Below, piece after piece: positions 1-7,836 of a stretch of DNA of 64,000 bases. Within the stretch, counting starts at the first letter, position 1; every line of letters starts with the position of its first letter. The position numbers and the translations under genes were made by a program. A model generated the notes under the pieces. That model was not told the origin of the DNA and searched no databases. It saw nothing but the letters and a program-made list of their open reading frames with translations. Origin of the DNA: Streptomyces abyssalis (GTDB lineage Bacteria > Actinomycetota > Actinomycetes > Streptomycetales > Streptomycetaceae); NCBI RefSeq assembly GCF_001751365.1, contig NZ_LJGT01000037.1, positions 778,556 to 842,555 on the forward strand, written 5' to 3'.

Positions 1-41
1 TAGTGGACGAGACAGGCCAGCGCGTTGGTGATGACGTTCAT
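1..41 (-). CDS. 5' end of an unidentified gene, cut by the window edge
   Basis: An ATG at 41 on the minus strand opens a frame of 13 full codons (MNVITNALACLVH) before the window ends. An AAGGAG-like ribosome site lies about nine bases upstream, which is the main support. Too little protein is visible to name a family; the residues are mostly hydrophobic and could begin a membrane segment or signal anchor. Confidence 0.4.
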   Translation of the reverse strand, partial: MNVITNALACLVH

Positions 42-166
42 TCGGTGCTTACTCCTTGTGCTCCTGATTGGGACAACTCACCGGCTCTCGTGGGACGTTG
101 AGCCGGAGACGCATGCGCGGACCGTGGCCCCGCGCTTGCGCACCGTAAGGATCGCCCAACCCGCAG

Positions 167-1393
167 TCACCGGCGCGCGGAATGCGCAGCGGCCAGTCGT
201 TCGGGTGAACGCCCGTCTCCGCGTTCGTACGGCGGCCGGTGCTCGTGAACTGCCGTGGCGGGACCGGGAGTCGGCTCACCGCCGAGGAGCCGGTGGATGT
301 CGCGTGCGGCGGCCCGGCCCGCCCGGTTCGCACCCACCGTGCTCGCCGACGGTCCGTAACCGACCAGGTGGACGCGGGGTTCGCCCACCACCCGCGTGCC
401 GTCCATGCGGATGCCGCCGCCCGGCGCGCGCAGACCCAGAGGTGCCAGGTGCCCGATGGCGGGCCGGAACCCGGTCGCCCACAGCAGTGTGTCCGCCTCC
501 ATTCGGCGCCCGTCGCTCCACTCGACGCCTTCGGGCACGATCCGCTCGAACATCGGCTGCCGCACCAGCACTCCGCGTTCGCGTGCCCGGCGCATCTCCT
601 CCGTCATCGGCAGCCCCGTCACGGAGACCACGCTGCGCGGGGGAAGGCCCTGCCGCACGCGCTCGTCGACGAGGGCGACAGCCCGGCGGCCCAGCTCCTC
701 GGCGAACGGCCCTTCGCGGAAGGCCGGTTCGCGGCGGGTGACCCACGCCGTCTCCGCGGCCACCCCGGATATCTCCAGCAGGTGCTGCACGCCGGACGTG
801 CCGCCGCCGATCACGACGACGCGCTTGCCGGCGAAGACCTCCGAGTGCGGGCCCGGATACGTGGCGGTGTGCAACTGCCGTCCGCGGAAGGTCTCCTGGC
901 CCGGAACGCGGGGCCAGAACGGACGGTCCCAGGTGCCCGTCGCGTTGATGACGGCCCGCGCACGCCACACACCCGCCGACGTCTCAACCCGCAGCCGCCC
1001 GGTCCGTCCCCGGCCCTCGGCACCGGCTCCGGCTGGGTCCTCGTCCCCTTCCTCGCGGACCGCCCGTACGTGGACGGGGCGGCGCACCGCCAGGGCGAAG
1101 GTCCGCTCGTACTCCGCAAAGTACTCACCGATCACGTCGGAGGAGCGGCGCCGCGGGTCGGCCCCGGTCAGCTCCATCCCCGGCAGGGAGTGCATGCCGT
1201 GCACCTTGCCGTACGTCAGGGTGGGCCAGCGGAACTGCCAGGCGCCCCCCGGCCGCTCCGCGTGATCAAGGACCACGAAGTCCACGCCGGGCTCATGGCC
1301 GAGGCGCCGCAGATGGAAGGCGCTCGACAGGCCGGCCTGCCCGGCCCCGATCACGACCACCGCGACATCCGAGATATCCGCGACATCGTCCAT
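167..1393 (-). CDS. Flavin-containing monooxygenase / FAD-NAD(P) oxidoreductase
   Basis: The product is about 408 residues and has the two-dinucleotide layout of flavin monooxygenases of the CzcO/COG2072 type. An FAD-binding GAGQAG sits at residues 16-21, an NATGT segment at 150-154, an NAD(P)-binding GGGTSG at 196-201 and an ATGFRP segment at 306-311. Such enzymes activate oxygen on FAD and oxidise small organic substrates; the substrate here cannot be told. I chose the ATG at 1393 because AGGGG lies just upstream and the beta-alpha-beta motif begins about ten residues later; an ATG further upstream would add 25 unlike residues. It diverges from the UPF0047 gene across 62 bases, so the two may share a control region. 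Confidence 0.88.
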   Translation of the reverse strand: MDDVADISDVAVVVIGAGQAGLSSAFHLRRLGHEPGVDFVVLDHAERPGGAWQFRWPTLTYGKVHGMHSLPGMELTGADPRRRSSDVIGEYFAEYERTFALAVRRPVHVRAVREEGDEDPAGAGAEGRGRTGRLRVETSAGVWRARAVINATGTWDRPFWPRVPGQETFRGRQLHTATYPGPHSEVFAGKRVVVIGGGTSGVQHLLEISGVAAETAWVTRREPAFREGPFAEELGRRAVALVDERVRQGLPPRSVVSVTGLPMTEEMRRARERGVLVRQPMFERIVPEGVEWSDGRRMEADTLLWATGFRPAIGHLAPLGLRAPGGGIRMDGTRVVGEPRVHLVGYGPSASTVGANRAGRAAARDIHRLLGGEPTPGPATAVHEHRPPYERGDGRSPERLAAAHSARR

Positions 1394-1455
1394 GTCCCCT
1401 GCAACGGCCCCGCGCCCTCGGAACTTCCCACGCCCGGACCATGGAGGATGGAGGC

Positions 1456-1878
1456 ATGACCGACGCACTGCAGACCGACGTCCTGCACATCGCCACCGGC
1501 TCCGGCGAGACCGTCACCGACCTCACCCGCGAGTGCGAGTCCTTCCTCAGCGGCGCCGCCCGTGGCGGGGACGGGCTGCTGAACATCTTCGTCCCGCACG
1601 CCACCGCGGGCGTCGCCGTGCTGGAGACGGGCGCGGGCAGCGACGAGGACCTCCTCGCCGCCCTGCGCGACCTCCTGCCTGCCGACGACCGCTGGCGGCA
1701 CCGGCACGGCAGCACCGGCCACGGCCGGGACCACGTGCTCCCTGCCTTCATCGCGCCCCACGCCACTCTTCCCGTCATCGCCGGCAGGCTGGAACTCGGC
1801 ACGTGGCAGTCCGTCTGCCTCGTCGACACCAACGGCGACAACCCGCACCGAAAGGTACGGCTGAGCTTCCTGGGGTGA
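1456..1878 (+). CDS. YjbQ/UPF0047 family protein
   Basis: This 140-residue protein matches the small UPF0047 (YjbQ) family. It has HATAGV near the middle and, towards the C-terminus, GTWQSV followed by an acidic-basic ending (TNGDNPHRK). Family members form trimers, bind metal through conserved histidines, and some show weak thiamine-phosphate synthase activity in vitro; the physiological role is unsettled. I placed the start at 1456 because GGAGG lies eight bases upstream; an in-frame ATG five codons earlier has no better site. It is a single gene, ending just before the convergent iclR-type gene. Confidence 0.85.
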   Translation: MTDALQTDVLHIATGSGETVTDLTRECESFLSGAARGGDGLLNIFVPHATAGVAVLETGAGSDEDLLAALRDLLPADDRWRHRHGSTGHGRDHVLPAFIAPHATLPVIAGRLELGTWQSVCLVDTNGDNPHRKVRLSFLG

Positions 1879-1916
1879 GCGGGCACCGCGCGCCCTTCAG
1901 CACCTGACGCTGCGGC

Positions 1917-2684
1917 TCAGCCGGGCGGCAGGTCGGCGCTGATGCGCCGGGCCGCCCCTGCCGCGAGCGGCCCGAGCTCGCGGGCACGATCCGCGTCGTA
2001 GCGCTGAACGGGCACGGAGATCGCAATCGCGCCGACCGGCCGCCCGTGGGGGTCCACGAGCGCGGCCCCGACGGCGCCGACCCCCGGGCGCCACGCGCAG
2101 TCGTTGGTCGCGTACCCGGCCTCGCGCACCCTGCGGAGGTCCTTCAGCACCGCTTGCCGGTCGGCGGGCGTCGTCCCGGAGAAGCGCTCCAGTTCGTCGC
2201 CGAGCAGCCGCTCGACCTCCCCGTCAGGCAGCCGGGCGAGGACGGCCCGGCCGCTGCAGCTCGCGTGCAGCGGCACGCGTGCGCCCAAGTGCACCCACGT
2301 ACGCACCGGTTCGTCGCTGTCCATCCGGTCCACGACGACCAGCTCGCCGTCCGTGCCGTAGCTGACGAGGTGGATGGTCTCGTGGGTCTCGTCCCGCAGC
2401 TCCCGCATCGTGGGCAGAGCGGCGTCGCGGAGGCCGAGCCCGACCGAGGCGTGGATGCCGACGGACAGCGCGCGGCCGGTCAGCACCCACCGCGTCGCAT
2501 CGGTGCGGGACGTGGTCAGCCATTCCGCTTCGCGCAGGGTCACCAGACAGCGGTGGACGGAGGTCTTCGGGATCCCCGTGCTTCTGGCGATCGCGGAGAC
2601 GCCGACGGGCTGCAGCTCAGCAACTGTCTCCAGAACACGAAGAGTTGTGATGACCGCGCGCATGCCGCTGCCGGCGCCTGGCAT
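1917..2684 (-). CDS. IclR family transcriptional regulator
   Basis: The protein (255 residues from this start) has an N-terminal winged helix (VLETVAELQPVGVSAIARS, then TSVHRCL as recognition helix). A long IclR effector domain follows, with SCSGRAVLA and YATNDCAW-type motifs and the usual AIAISVP segment near the end. IclR proteins bind small acids and control adjacent catabolic genes. It is transcribed away from the CitE-CaiB-MaoC run, across about 190 bases carrying two palindromes, and so is the probable regulator of that run and of itself. I chose ATG 2684 because AAGGGGGG lies ten bases upstream; the longest frame starts at 2732. Confidence 0.9.
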   Translation of the reverse strand: MPGAGSGMRAVITTLRVLETVAELQPVGVSAIARSTGIPKTSVHRCLVTLREAEWLTTSRTDATRWVLTGRALSVGIHASVGLGLRDAALPTMRELRDETHETIHLVSYGTDGELVVVDRMDSDEPVRTWVHLGARVPLHASCSGRAVLARLPDGEVERLLGDELERFSGTTPADRQAVLKDLRRVREAGYATNDCAWRPGVGAVGAALVDPHGRPVGAIAISVPVQRYDADRARELGPLAAGAARRISADLPPG

Positions 2685-2776
2685 CAGTGACCGCCCCCCT
2701 TGACCGAGTGCCGTTCCGGATGGTGCCTGCACAACCCTTGACAGTACGTGAGCGCCCTCACCAAGGTAAGGGCGAT

Positions 2777-2815
2777 CGTACCGCCAGATGGTACGTGTTC
2801 CGCCTCGCGGAACAC
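2777..2815. promoter_or_regulatory. Two abutting palindromes, probable IclR-type operator
   Basis: CGTACC and GGTACG (2777-2782 and 2790-2795) flank seven bases. Sharing one base with this, GTGTTCCGC and GCGGAACAC (2795-2803 and 2807-2815) form a perfect 9-base inverted repeat around CTC. Both lie midway between the divergent regulator and the first catabolic gene. A TTGACA that could be a -35 hexamer is at 2738-2743. Three tandem CCGGAACA(G/C) units, echoing the second palindrome's half-site, lie around 2835-2863. The assignment to the adjacent regulator is inference from position. Confidence 0.55.
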
Positions 2816-2875
2816 CCCTCGTGACGGTCCGATCCGGAACAGCCGGAACAGCCGGAACACGGACAGGGAGTGCTC

Positions 2876-3895
2876 ATGGACGTCGGACGGACGCTGCTGT
2901 TCGTCCCCGGCGACCGCCCGGACCGCATCAGGAAGGCCCTGGCGAGCGGCGCCGACTCAGTAGCCGTCGACTTCGAGGACGCGGTCGGCGAAGGGTCGAA
3001 GGACGCCGCACGCACCCTGACCGCCGAAGCGCTCACCGGCCTCGTCCCCCTGGAGTCCGGCGGTGCCGGTGGACCCGGCGAGGCAGTGCCGCCGCCCCGT
3101 GCCGGGCGACCGGGCGTCCACATCCGCGTCAACGCGCTGGAGACCCCCGAGGCCGAAGCGGACCTCGCTGCGGTCTCGTCCCTGATCGGCAAGGTCCGTC
3201 TGGACGGGCTGATCGTCCCCAAGGCCCGTTCCGCGGCCCAGCTCACCGCGCTGGAGGAGATGCTCACCGCAGCCGAGGCGGCCGCGGGCGTCCCGCACGG
3301 GCTGCTGTCCTTGCTGCCGGTGGTGGAGAGCGCGGCGGGCGTGCTGGAAGCGGGCGCCGTCGCCGCAGCCGGGCTCCGCGTGCGCATGCTCGTCTTCGGC
3401 ACGCTCGACCTGGCCGCCGAACTCGGCGTACATCCCACCGCCGACGGCCGCGAACTGCTGCACGCCCGCTCCCAGGTGGTGCTCGCGGCCCGCGCCGCCG
3501 GGCTGCCCGGCCCCCTCGACGGACCCCACGCCGCGCTGGACGACGAGGAGGGACTCCTGCGCTCCAGCCGTGCCGCGCGCGAACTCGGCTTCACAGGGCG
3601 CGTCGTGCTGCACCCCCGTCAAGTGCGCCCGGTCCGCGAGGCGTTCGCTCCGACGGAACGGGAACTCGGCCGCGCCCGCGAGGTGCTGGCCGCCTACAAG
3701 GAGGCCGCCGGGCGCGGCCTCGGAGCGGTACGGCTGAGCGACGGGACGTTCATCGACCGCCCGGTGGTGACCCGTGCCGAGGCCCTGCTCCGCGAGGCGG
3801 GCACGGACGTAGCGGGCACTGACTCGGCAGACAGGGCCTCGGCAGGCACGGATGCGGCGGGCCCGGACTCGGACGAGGCGGAGGCGGCCCGGTGA
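2876..3895 (+). CDS. HpcH/HpaI aldolase family, CitE-like acyl-CoA lyase
   Basis: The protein (339 residues) belongs to the CitE/HpcH-HpaI lyase fold. RPDRI and SGADSVAVDFEDAV lie in the first 35 residues, followed by IRVNALET, VVESAAG with the metal-binding glutamate, LVFGTLDLAAELG, and a C-terminal VLHPRQV. This group cleaves malyl-CoA, beta-methylmalyl-CoA or citramalyl-CoA to acetyl- or propionyl-CoA plus glyoxylate or pyruvate. The neighbours favour citramalyl- or methylmalyl-CoA. It is longer than usual because of a Gly/Pro-rich insert near residues 60-75 and an Asp/Ala-rich tail. ATG 2876 is preferred to GTG 2870 because GGGAG lies five bases upstream. The next gene overlaps it by four bases. 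Confidence 0.85.
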   Translation: MDVGRTLLFVPGDRPDRIRKALASGADSVAVDFEDAVGEGSKDAARTLTAEALTGLVPLESGGAGGPGEAVPPPRAGRPGVHIRVNALETPEAEADLAAVSSLIGKVRLDGLIVPKARSAAQLTALEEMLTAAEAAAGVPHGLLSLLPVVESAAGVLEAGAVAAAGLRVRMLVFGTLDLAAELGVHPTADGRELLHARSQVVLAARAAGLPGPLDGPHAALDDEEGLLRSSRAARELGFTGRVVLHPRQVRPVREAFAPTERELGRAREVLAAYKEAAGRGLGAVRLSDGTFIDRPVVTRAEALLREAGTDVAGTDSADRASAGTDAAGPDSDEAEAAR

Positions 3896-5082
3896 CGCCG
3901 CCTGCCGCAGCCGCAGGCGCCTCACGCGCGCGGCTCCCGCTGGACGGCGTCACCGTCGTCGCCGTCGAACAGGCCGTCGCCGCCCCGTTCGCGACGCGCC
4001 ACCTCGCGGACCTCGGCGCCCGCGTGATCAAGGTCGAGCGGCCGGACGGCGGCGACTTCGCACGCGGCTACGACGACGCGGTGCACGGCGAGTCCAGTGC
4101 GTTCCTCTGGCTCAACCGCGGCAAGGAGTCGGTGCAGCTCGACCTCAAGGACCCGGCCGCGCTCGAGGATCTCCACCTGCTGCTGGAGCGGGCCGACGCC
4201 GTCGTCGCGAACCTCGCCCCTGCCGCGCTCGGCCGTCTCGGTCTCGACGCCGCCGCCCTGCGCGAGCGCCACCCCCACCTCATCGCCTGCCTCATATCCG
4301 GATACGCGCCCGACGGGCCCCTCGCCGCCAAGAAGGCCTATGACGCCCTCATCCAGGCCGAGGCGGGAGTGATGTCGCTGACGGGAACCCCCGCGGCACC
4401 GGCCAAGGTCGGGGTCTCCATCGCCGACATAGCCGCCGGCAGCTACGCCTTCAGCGGCGTCCTCGCGGCCCTCCGCCACCGCGACACGACCGGCGAGGTG
4501 CTGCCCGTCCAGGTCTCCCTCTTCGACGCCCTCACCGAATGGATGGCGCACCCGCTCTACTACACCCGGCACTCGGGCAGCGCGCCCGTTCCCATGGGGA
4601 CCTCGCACCCTTCGATCGCGCCCTACGGGGCCTTCACCGCCGCCGACGGCACATCGCTGCTGATCGCCGTGCAGAACGAGCGTGAGTGGACGCGTCTGTG
4701 CACCGACGTGCTGGACGCGCCGCCGCTCGCGGCCGACGACCGCTTCCGCTCCAATCCCGCACGTGTCGCCAACCGTGCCGCTCTCGACGCCGAGTTGACG
4801 CGGCGCTTCGCCGCGCACACCTCCGGGACGCTGACCGGGAGGCTGGACGCCGCCGGGATCGCATGGGGACGGATGACGGCCCTCACCGACCTGCCGTCAC
4901 ATCCCGAACTGGCCAGGGACGGGCGCTGGCTGGACACCGGCACCCCGGGCGGCCCCGTCCGCACCCTGCGTCCGCCCGGCACCCCCGGCGGACGGACCGC
5001 CGGAGGCGGGGCGCTGCCGGCCCTCGGCTCGCACACCGCCTCCGTACTCGCCGAACTCCACGCCGACGAGGGAGAGTCATGA
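3892..5082 (+). CDS. CaiB/BaiF (family III) CoA transferase
   Basis: A family III CoA transferase of 396 residues. It opens with the typical DGVTVVAVEQAVAAPF segment, has DLGARVIKVE and LDLKDPA, and carries the catalytic aspartate in KKAYDALIQ (about residue 151), the residue that forms the aspartyl-CoA intermediate in this family. Family members move CoA between dicarboxylic acids, for example from succinyl-CoA to itaconate or between mesaconate carboxyls. Its GTG start lies inside the stop of the lyase gene (GTGA), so translation is probably coupled. The context suggests it activates the imported acid; the exact acid is not shown by the sequence. Confidence 0.88.
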   Translation: MTPPAAAAGASRARLPLDGVTVVAVEQAVAAPFATRHLADLGARVIKVERPDGGDFARGYDDAVHGESSAFLWLNRGKESVQLDLKDPAALEDLHLLLERADAVVANLAPAALGRLGLDAAALRERHPHLIACLISGYAPDGPLAAKKAYDALIQAEAGVMSLTGTPAAPAKVGVSIADIAAGSYAFSGVLAALRHRDTTGEVLPVQVSLFDALTEWMAHPLYYTRHSGSAPVPMGTSHPSIAPYGAFTAADGTSLLIAVQNEREWTRLCTDVLDAPPLAADDRFRSNPARVANRAALDAELTRRFAAHTSGTLTGRLDAAGIAWGRMTALTDLPSHPELARDGRWLDTGTPGGPVRTLRPPGTPGGRTAGGGALPALGSHTASVLAELHADEGES

Positions 5083-5591
5083 CCACCCACACCGGCTGGC
5101 AGGGCCGGTTCTACGAGGACTTCGTCGTCGGCGACGTCTTCGAGCACCCGCTGGGCCGCACGGTCACGACGACCGACAACATCTGGTTCACGCTGCTCAC
5201 GCAGAACACCGCGCCGCTCCACTTCGACCACGAGTACGCGCGGCGCACCGAGTTCGGCAAGCCGCTGGTCAACTCCGCCTTCACGCTGGCACTCGTCGCC
5301 GGCCAGAGCGTCACCGACGTGTCCCAGAACGTCTTCGCCAACCTCGGCTGGGAGGAGATCTCCCTTCCCTCCCCGGTTTTCGAGGGCGACACCATCCACT
5401 CGCGGTCGAGCGTGCTGCGGACGAGGGAGTCCGCGTCGCGTCCCGGCCTGGGAGTCGTCACGGTCCGTACCACCGGCCACAAGCAGACCGGTGAGGTCGT
5501 CATCGAGTTCACCAGGACGCTGCTGGTCTACAAGCGCGGCCACGGACCGCGACAAGAGAGCGGCCACGAGAGGGACGAGGAGGGGCAGTGA
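5079..5591 (+). CDS. MaoC-like enoyl-CoA hydratase (single hotdog domain)
   Basis: This 170-residue protein is a single MaoC hotdog domain. It begins GRFYEDFVVGDVFEHP, has the hydratase motif around NTAPLHFDHEYA with the catalytic Asp/His pair, and continues FGKPLVNSAFTLALV. The form is the one I associate with actinobacterial mesaconyl-CoA hydratases and the MaoC partner of CitE-like lyases. It would hydrate mesaconyl- or itaconyl-CoA to the hydroxyacyl-CoA cleaved by the lyase. The ATG at 5079 overlaps the transferase stop (ATGA). The C-terminus ends in a charged tail (HERDEEG). A hydratase with another acyl-CoA substrate cannot be excluded. Confidence 0.85.
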   Translation: MTTHTGWQGRFYEDFVVGDVFEHPLGRTVTTTDNIWFTLLTQNTAPLHFDHEYARRTEFGKPLVNSAFTLALVAGQSVTDVSQNVFANLGWEEISLPSPVFEGDTIHSRSSVLRTRESASRPGLGVVTVRTTGHKQTGEVVIEFTRTLLVYKRGHGPRQESGHERDEEGQ

Positions 5592-6736
5592 CGAGTGAAC
5601 TCCGCCGCGACCTGCGCCAGTTGATCGACCGCATTTGCGCGGACCACCCGGACTCCTACTGGCAGGAGGTCGACGCCGCACGCCGCTACCCCGAGGAGTT
5701 CGTCGACGCCCTGACACTGACGGGCTGTCTCGGCGCCCTCGTACCGGAGGAGTTCGGCGGGCTGGGCCTCGGCCTCGGCGACGCCTCCGTCATTCTCGAA
5801 GGCATCAACGCCAACGGCGGCAACGCCGGCCCCGTACACGCACAGCTCTACACCATGGGCTCCCTGCTGCGACACGGCAGCGACGAGCAGAAGAGGCGCT
5901 ATCTGCCCGCGATCGCCTCCGGCGAACTGCGGCTGCAGGCGTTCGGGGTCACCGAACCGACCGCCGGCACCGACACCACCAGCATCCGCACCACCGCCGA
6001 GCGCACCGGCGACGGCTACGTCGTCAACGGCCAGAAGGTCTTCATCTCACGCGTGCAGCACTCCGATCTGATGCTGCTGCTGGCCCGCACGACACCGCTG
6101 GACGAAGTGACGAAGAAGTCCGAGGGGATGTCGCTGTTCCTGATCGACCTGCGCGAGGCCGAGGGCGTCGACCTGCGCCCCATCCGCACCATGGTCAATC
6201 ACGAGACGAACGAGGTCTTCTTCGACGACGTCCACGTGCCGGCCTCCAGCCTCATCGGCGAGGAGGGCCGCGGATTCCGGTACGTGCTCGACGGCATGAA
6301 CGCCGAACGCATCCTCATCGCGTCCGAATGCATCGGCGACGGGCGCTGGTTCGTGGAACGCGCCTCCCGGTACGCCAGTGAACGCGTGATCTTCGGCCGT
6401 CCCATCGGGCAGAACCAGGGCGTCCAGTTCCCCATCGCGCGGGCACACGTGAACGTCGAGGCCGCGGACCTCATGCGCTGGCGGGCCTGCGACCTCTTCG
6501 ACGCGGGCGAACCCTGCGGCGCCGAGGCCAACATGGCCAAGCTGCTCGCCGCCGACGCCTCATGGGAGGCGGGCAACGCCGCGCTGCAGACCCACGGCGG
6601 CTACGGCTTCGCCGCCGAATACGACATCGAGCGGAAGTTCCGCGAGACGCGGCTCTACCAGGTGGCTCCCGTCTCGACGAATCTCATCCTCGCCCACATC
6701 GGCCAGCACGTACTGAAGATGCCGCGCTCGTTCTGA
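5588..6736 (+). CDS. Acyl-CoA dehydrogenase
   Basis: An acyl-CoA dehydrogenase of 382 residues, close to family length. VTEPTAGTDT at about 121-130 is the flavin/substrate signature, and THGGYGFAAEY lies near the C-terminus. The usual catalytic-base region (Y-E-G-T) reads LYQVAPVSTN, so that glutamate is absent. A glutamate in GMNAERILIA (about residue 240) falls where isovaleryl-CoA dehydrogenase carries its base, and I infer it does the job here. In this run it could oxidise methylsuccinyl-CoA to mesaconyl-CoA. GTG 5588 overlaps the preceding stop. Electrons would pass to ETF; etfBA lies 25 kb away in the window. Confidence 0.88.
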   Translation: MTSELRRDLRQLIDRICADHPDSYWQEVDAARRYPEEFVDALTLTGCLGALVPEEFGGLGLGLGDASVILEGINANGGNAGPVHAQLYTMGSLLRHGSDEQKRRYLPAIASGELRLQAFGVTEPTAGTDTTSIRTTAERTGDGYVVNGQKVFISRVQHSDLMLLLARTTPLDEVTKKSEGMSLFLIDLREAEGVDLRPIRTMVNHETNEVFFDDVHVPASSLIGEEGRGFRYVLDGMNAERILIASECIGDGRWFVERASRYASERVIFGRPIGQNQGVQFPIARAHVNVEAADLMRWRACDLFDAGEPCGAEANMAKLLAADASWEAGNAALQTHGGYGFAAEYDIERKFRETRLYQVAPVSTNLILAHIGQHVLKMPRSF

Positions 6737-6828
6737 GCCGGCCCCCACCGCGCCCGCGGAACCCCGTCCGACGAGAGAACCCGAGAATCCGGCAGATCCC
6801 GCGTCGTCCGAAGGAGGACCCAGAGCAC

Positions 6829-7836
6829 ATGACTTCGGCTCCCGGCTACGGGCTGGTGCTGTGCAGCCAGTTCACCTCCGACGACGACGTGGTGGCACGC
6901 TTCGCCGAACAGGTGGAACAGGTGCGCTTCGCCCGCGACGCCGGCTTCGGCTCGGTGTGGGCCACGCAGCACTACCTCGCCGACCCGTTCCAGTACCTGC
7001 ACCCCCTCGCCGTGCTCTCCCGCATCGTCCCCGAGTCAGGCGACATGCGGATCGGCACGGCGATCACGCTGATGGCGCTCCAGAACCCGGTCGACCTCGC
7101 CGAGGAGCTGGCCACCCTGGACATCATCAGCGGCGGCCGGCTCACCGTCGGCGCCGGACTCGGCTACCGCGACACGGAGTTCGACGCCTTCGGCGTGCCC
7201 CGGCACGCGCGGCTGCGCCGCTTCCTCGACAACCTCGACCTCGTACGCCGGCTGTGGACCGAGGACGAAGTGACCTTCACGGGGGACGCGGTCAAGCTCG
7301 ACGCCGTACGCCCGGTGCTGCGCCCGGTGCAACGCCCCCACCCGCCGTTCTGGCTCGCCGGGCACACCGACGGTGCGCTGCGCCGCGCAGCGCGGCTGGG
7401 CCTGCCCTGGATCGCCGCCGCGGCCCACGTCGACCGCGACTACCTGCACCGGCAGGTGGCCTTCTACCGCGCCGCCTGCGAGGAGCACGGGCACGGTGAG
7501 CCCCGCATCCAGGTCCTCCAGGAGATCTACGCGGGCGAGAGCGACGAGTCGGCCGTCGAGGACGTACGTGCCGCGATGACCGTGAAGTACGCCGCCTACC
7601 GCGCCTGGGGTCAGGACCGGGTGCTGCCGCCCTCACAGAGCTTCGACGCGGAGTTCGACAAGCTCCGGAAGGGCCGGTTCATCCTCGGCAGCGCCGCCTC
7701 GTGCCGGGCGCAGCTCGCCGATCTCGTCGACCACGTGGCACCGGAGAACATCCTGCTCCGCCCGCAATGGCCCGGGATGCCGCAGGAAAAGGTCATGGCC
7801 AGCTTGAAACGCCTTAGGGACGAGGTACTCCCATGA
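6829..7836 (+). CDS. LLM-class flavin-dependent oxidoreductase
   Basis: A luciferase-like TIM barrel of 335 residues: FARDAGFGSVWATQHYL, then GTAITLMALQNPVDLAEELATLD, GGRLTVGAGLGYRDTEF and PFWLAGHTDGALRRAARLG. These are the standard flavin-binding segments of bacterial LLM monooxygenases or reductases. AAGGAGG lies 11 bases before the ATG; about 90 non-coding bases separate it from the dehydrogenase. It sits inside the acid-catabolism run and its stop overlaps the transporter gene, so it should belong to the pathway, but its substrate and whether it uses FMN or F420 are unknown. The longer reading frame upstream is not protein-like. Confidence 0.85.
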   Translation: MTSAPGYGLVLCSQFTSDDDVVARFAEQVEQVRFARDAGFGSVWATQHYLADPFQYLHPLAVLSRIVPESGDMRIGTAITLMALQNPVDLAEELATLDIISGGRLTVGAGLGYRDTEFDAFGVPRHARLRRFLDNLDLVRRLWTEDEVTFTGDAVKLDAVRPVLRPVQRPHPPFWLAGHTDGALRRAARLGLPWIAAAAHVDRDYLHRQVAFYRAACEEHGHGEPRIQVLQEIYAGESDESAVEDVRAAMTVKYAAYRAWGQDRVLPPSQSFDAEFDKLRKGRFILGSAASCRAQLADLVDHVAPENILLRPQWPGMPQEKVMASLKRLRDEVLP

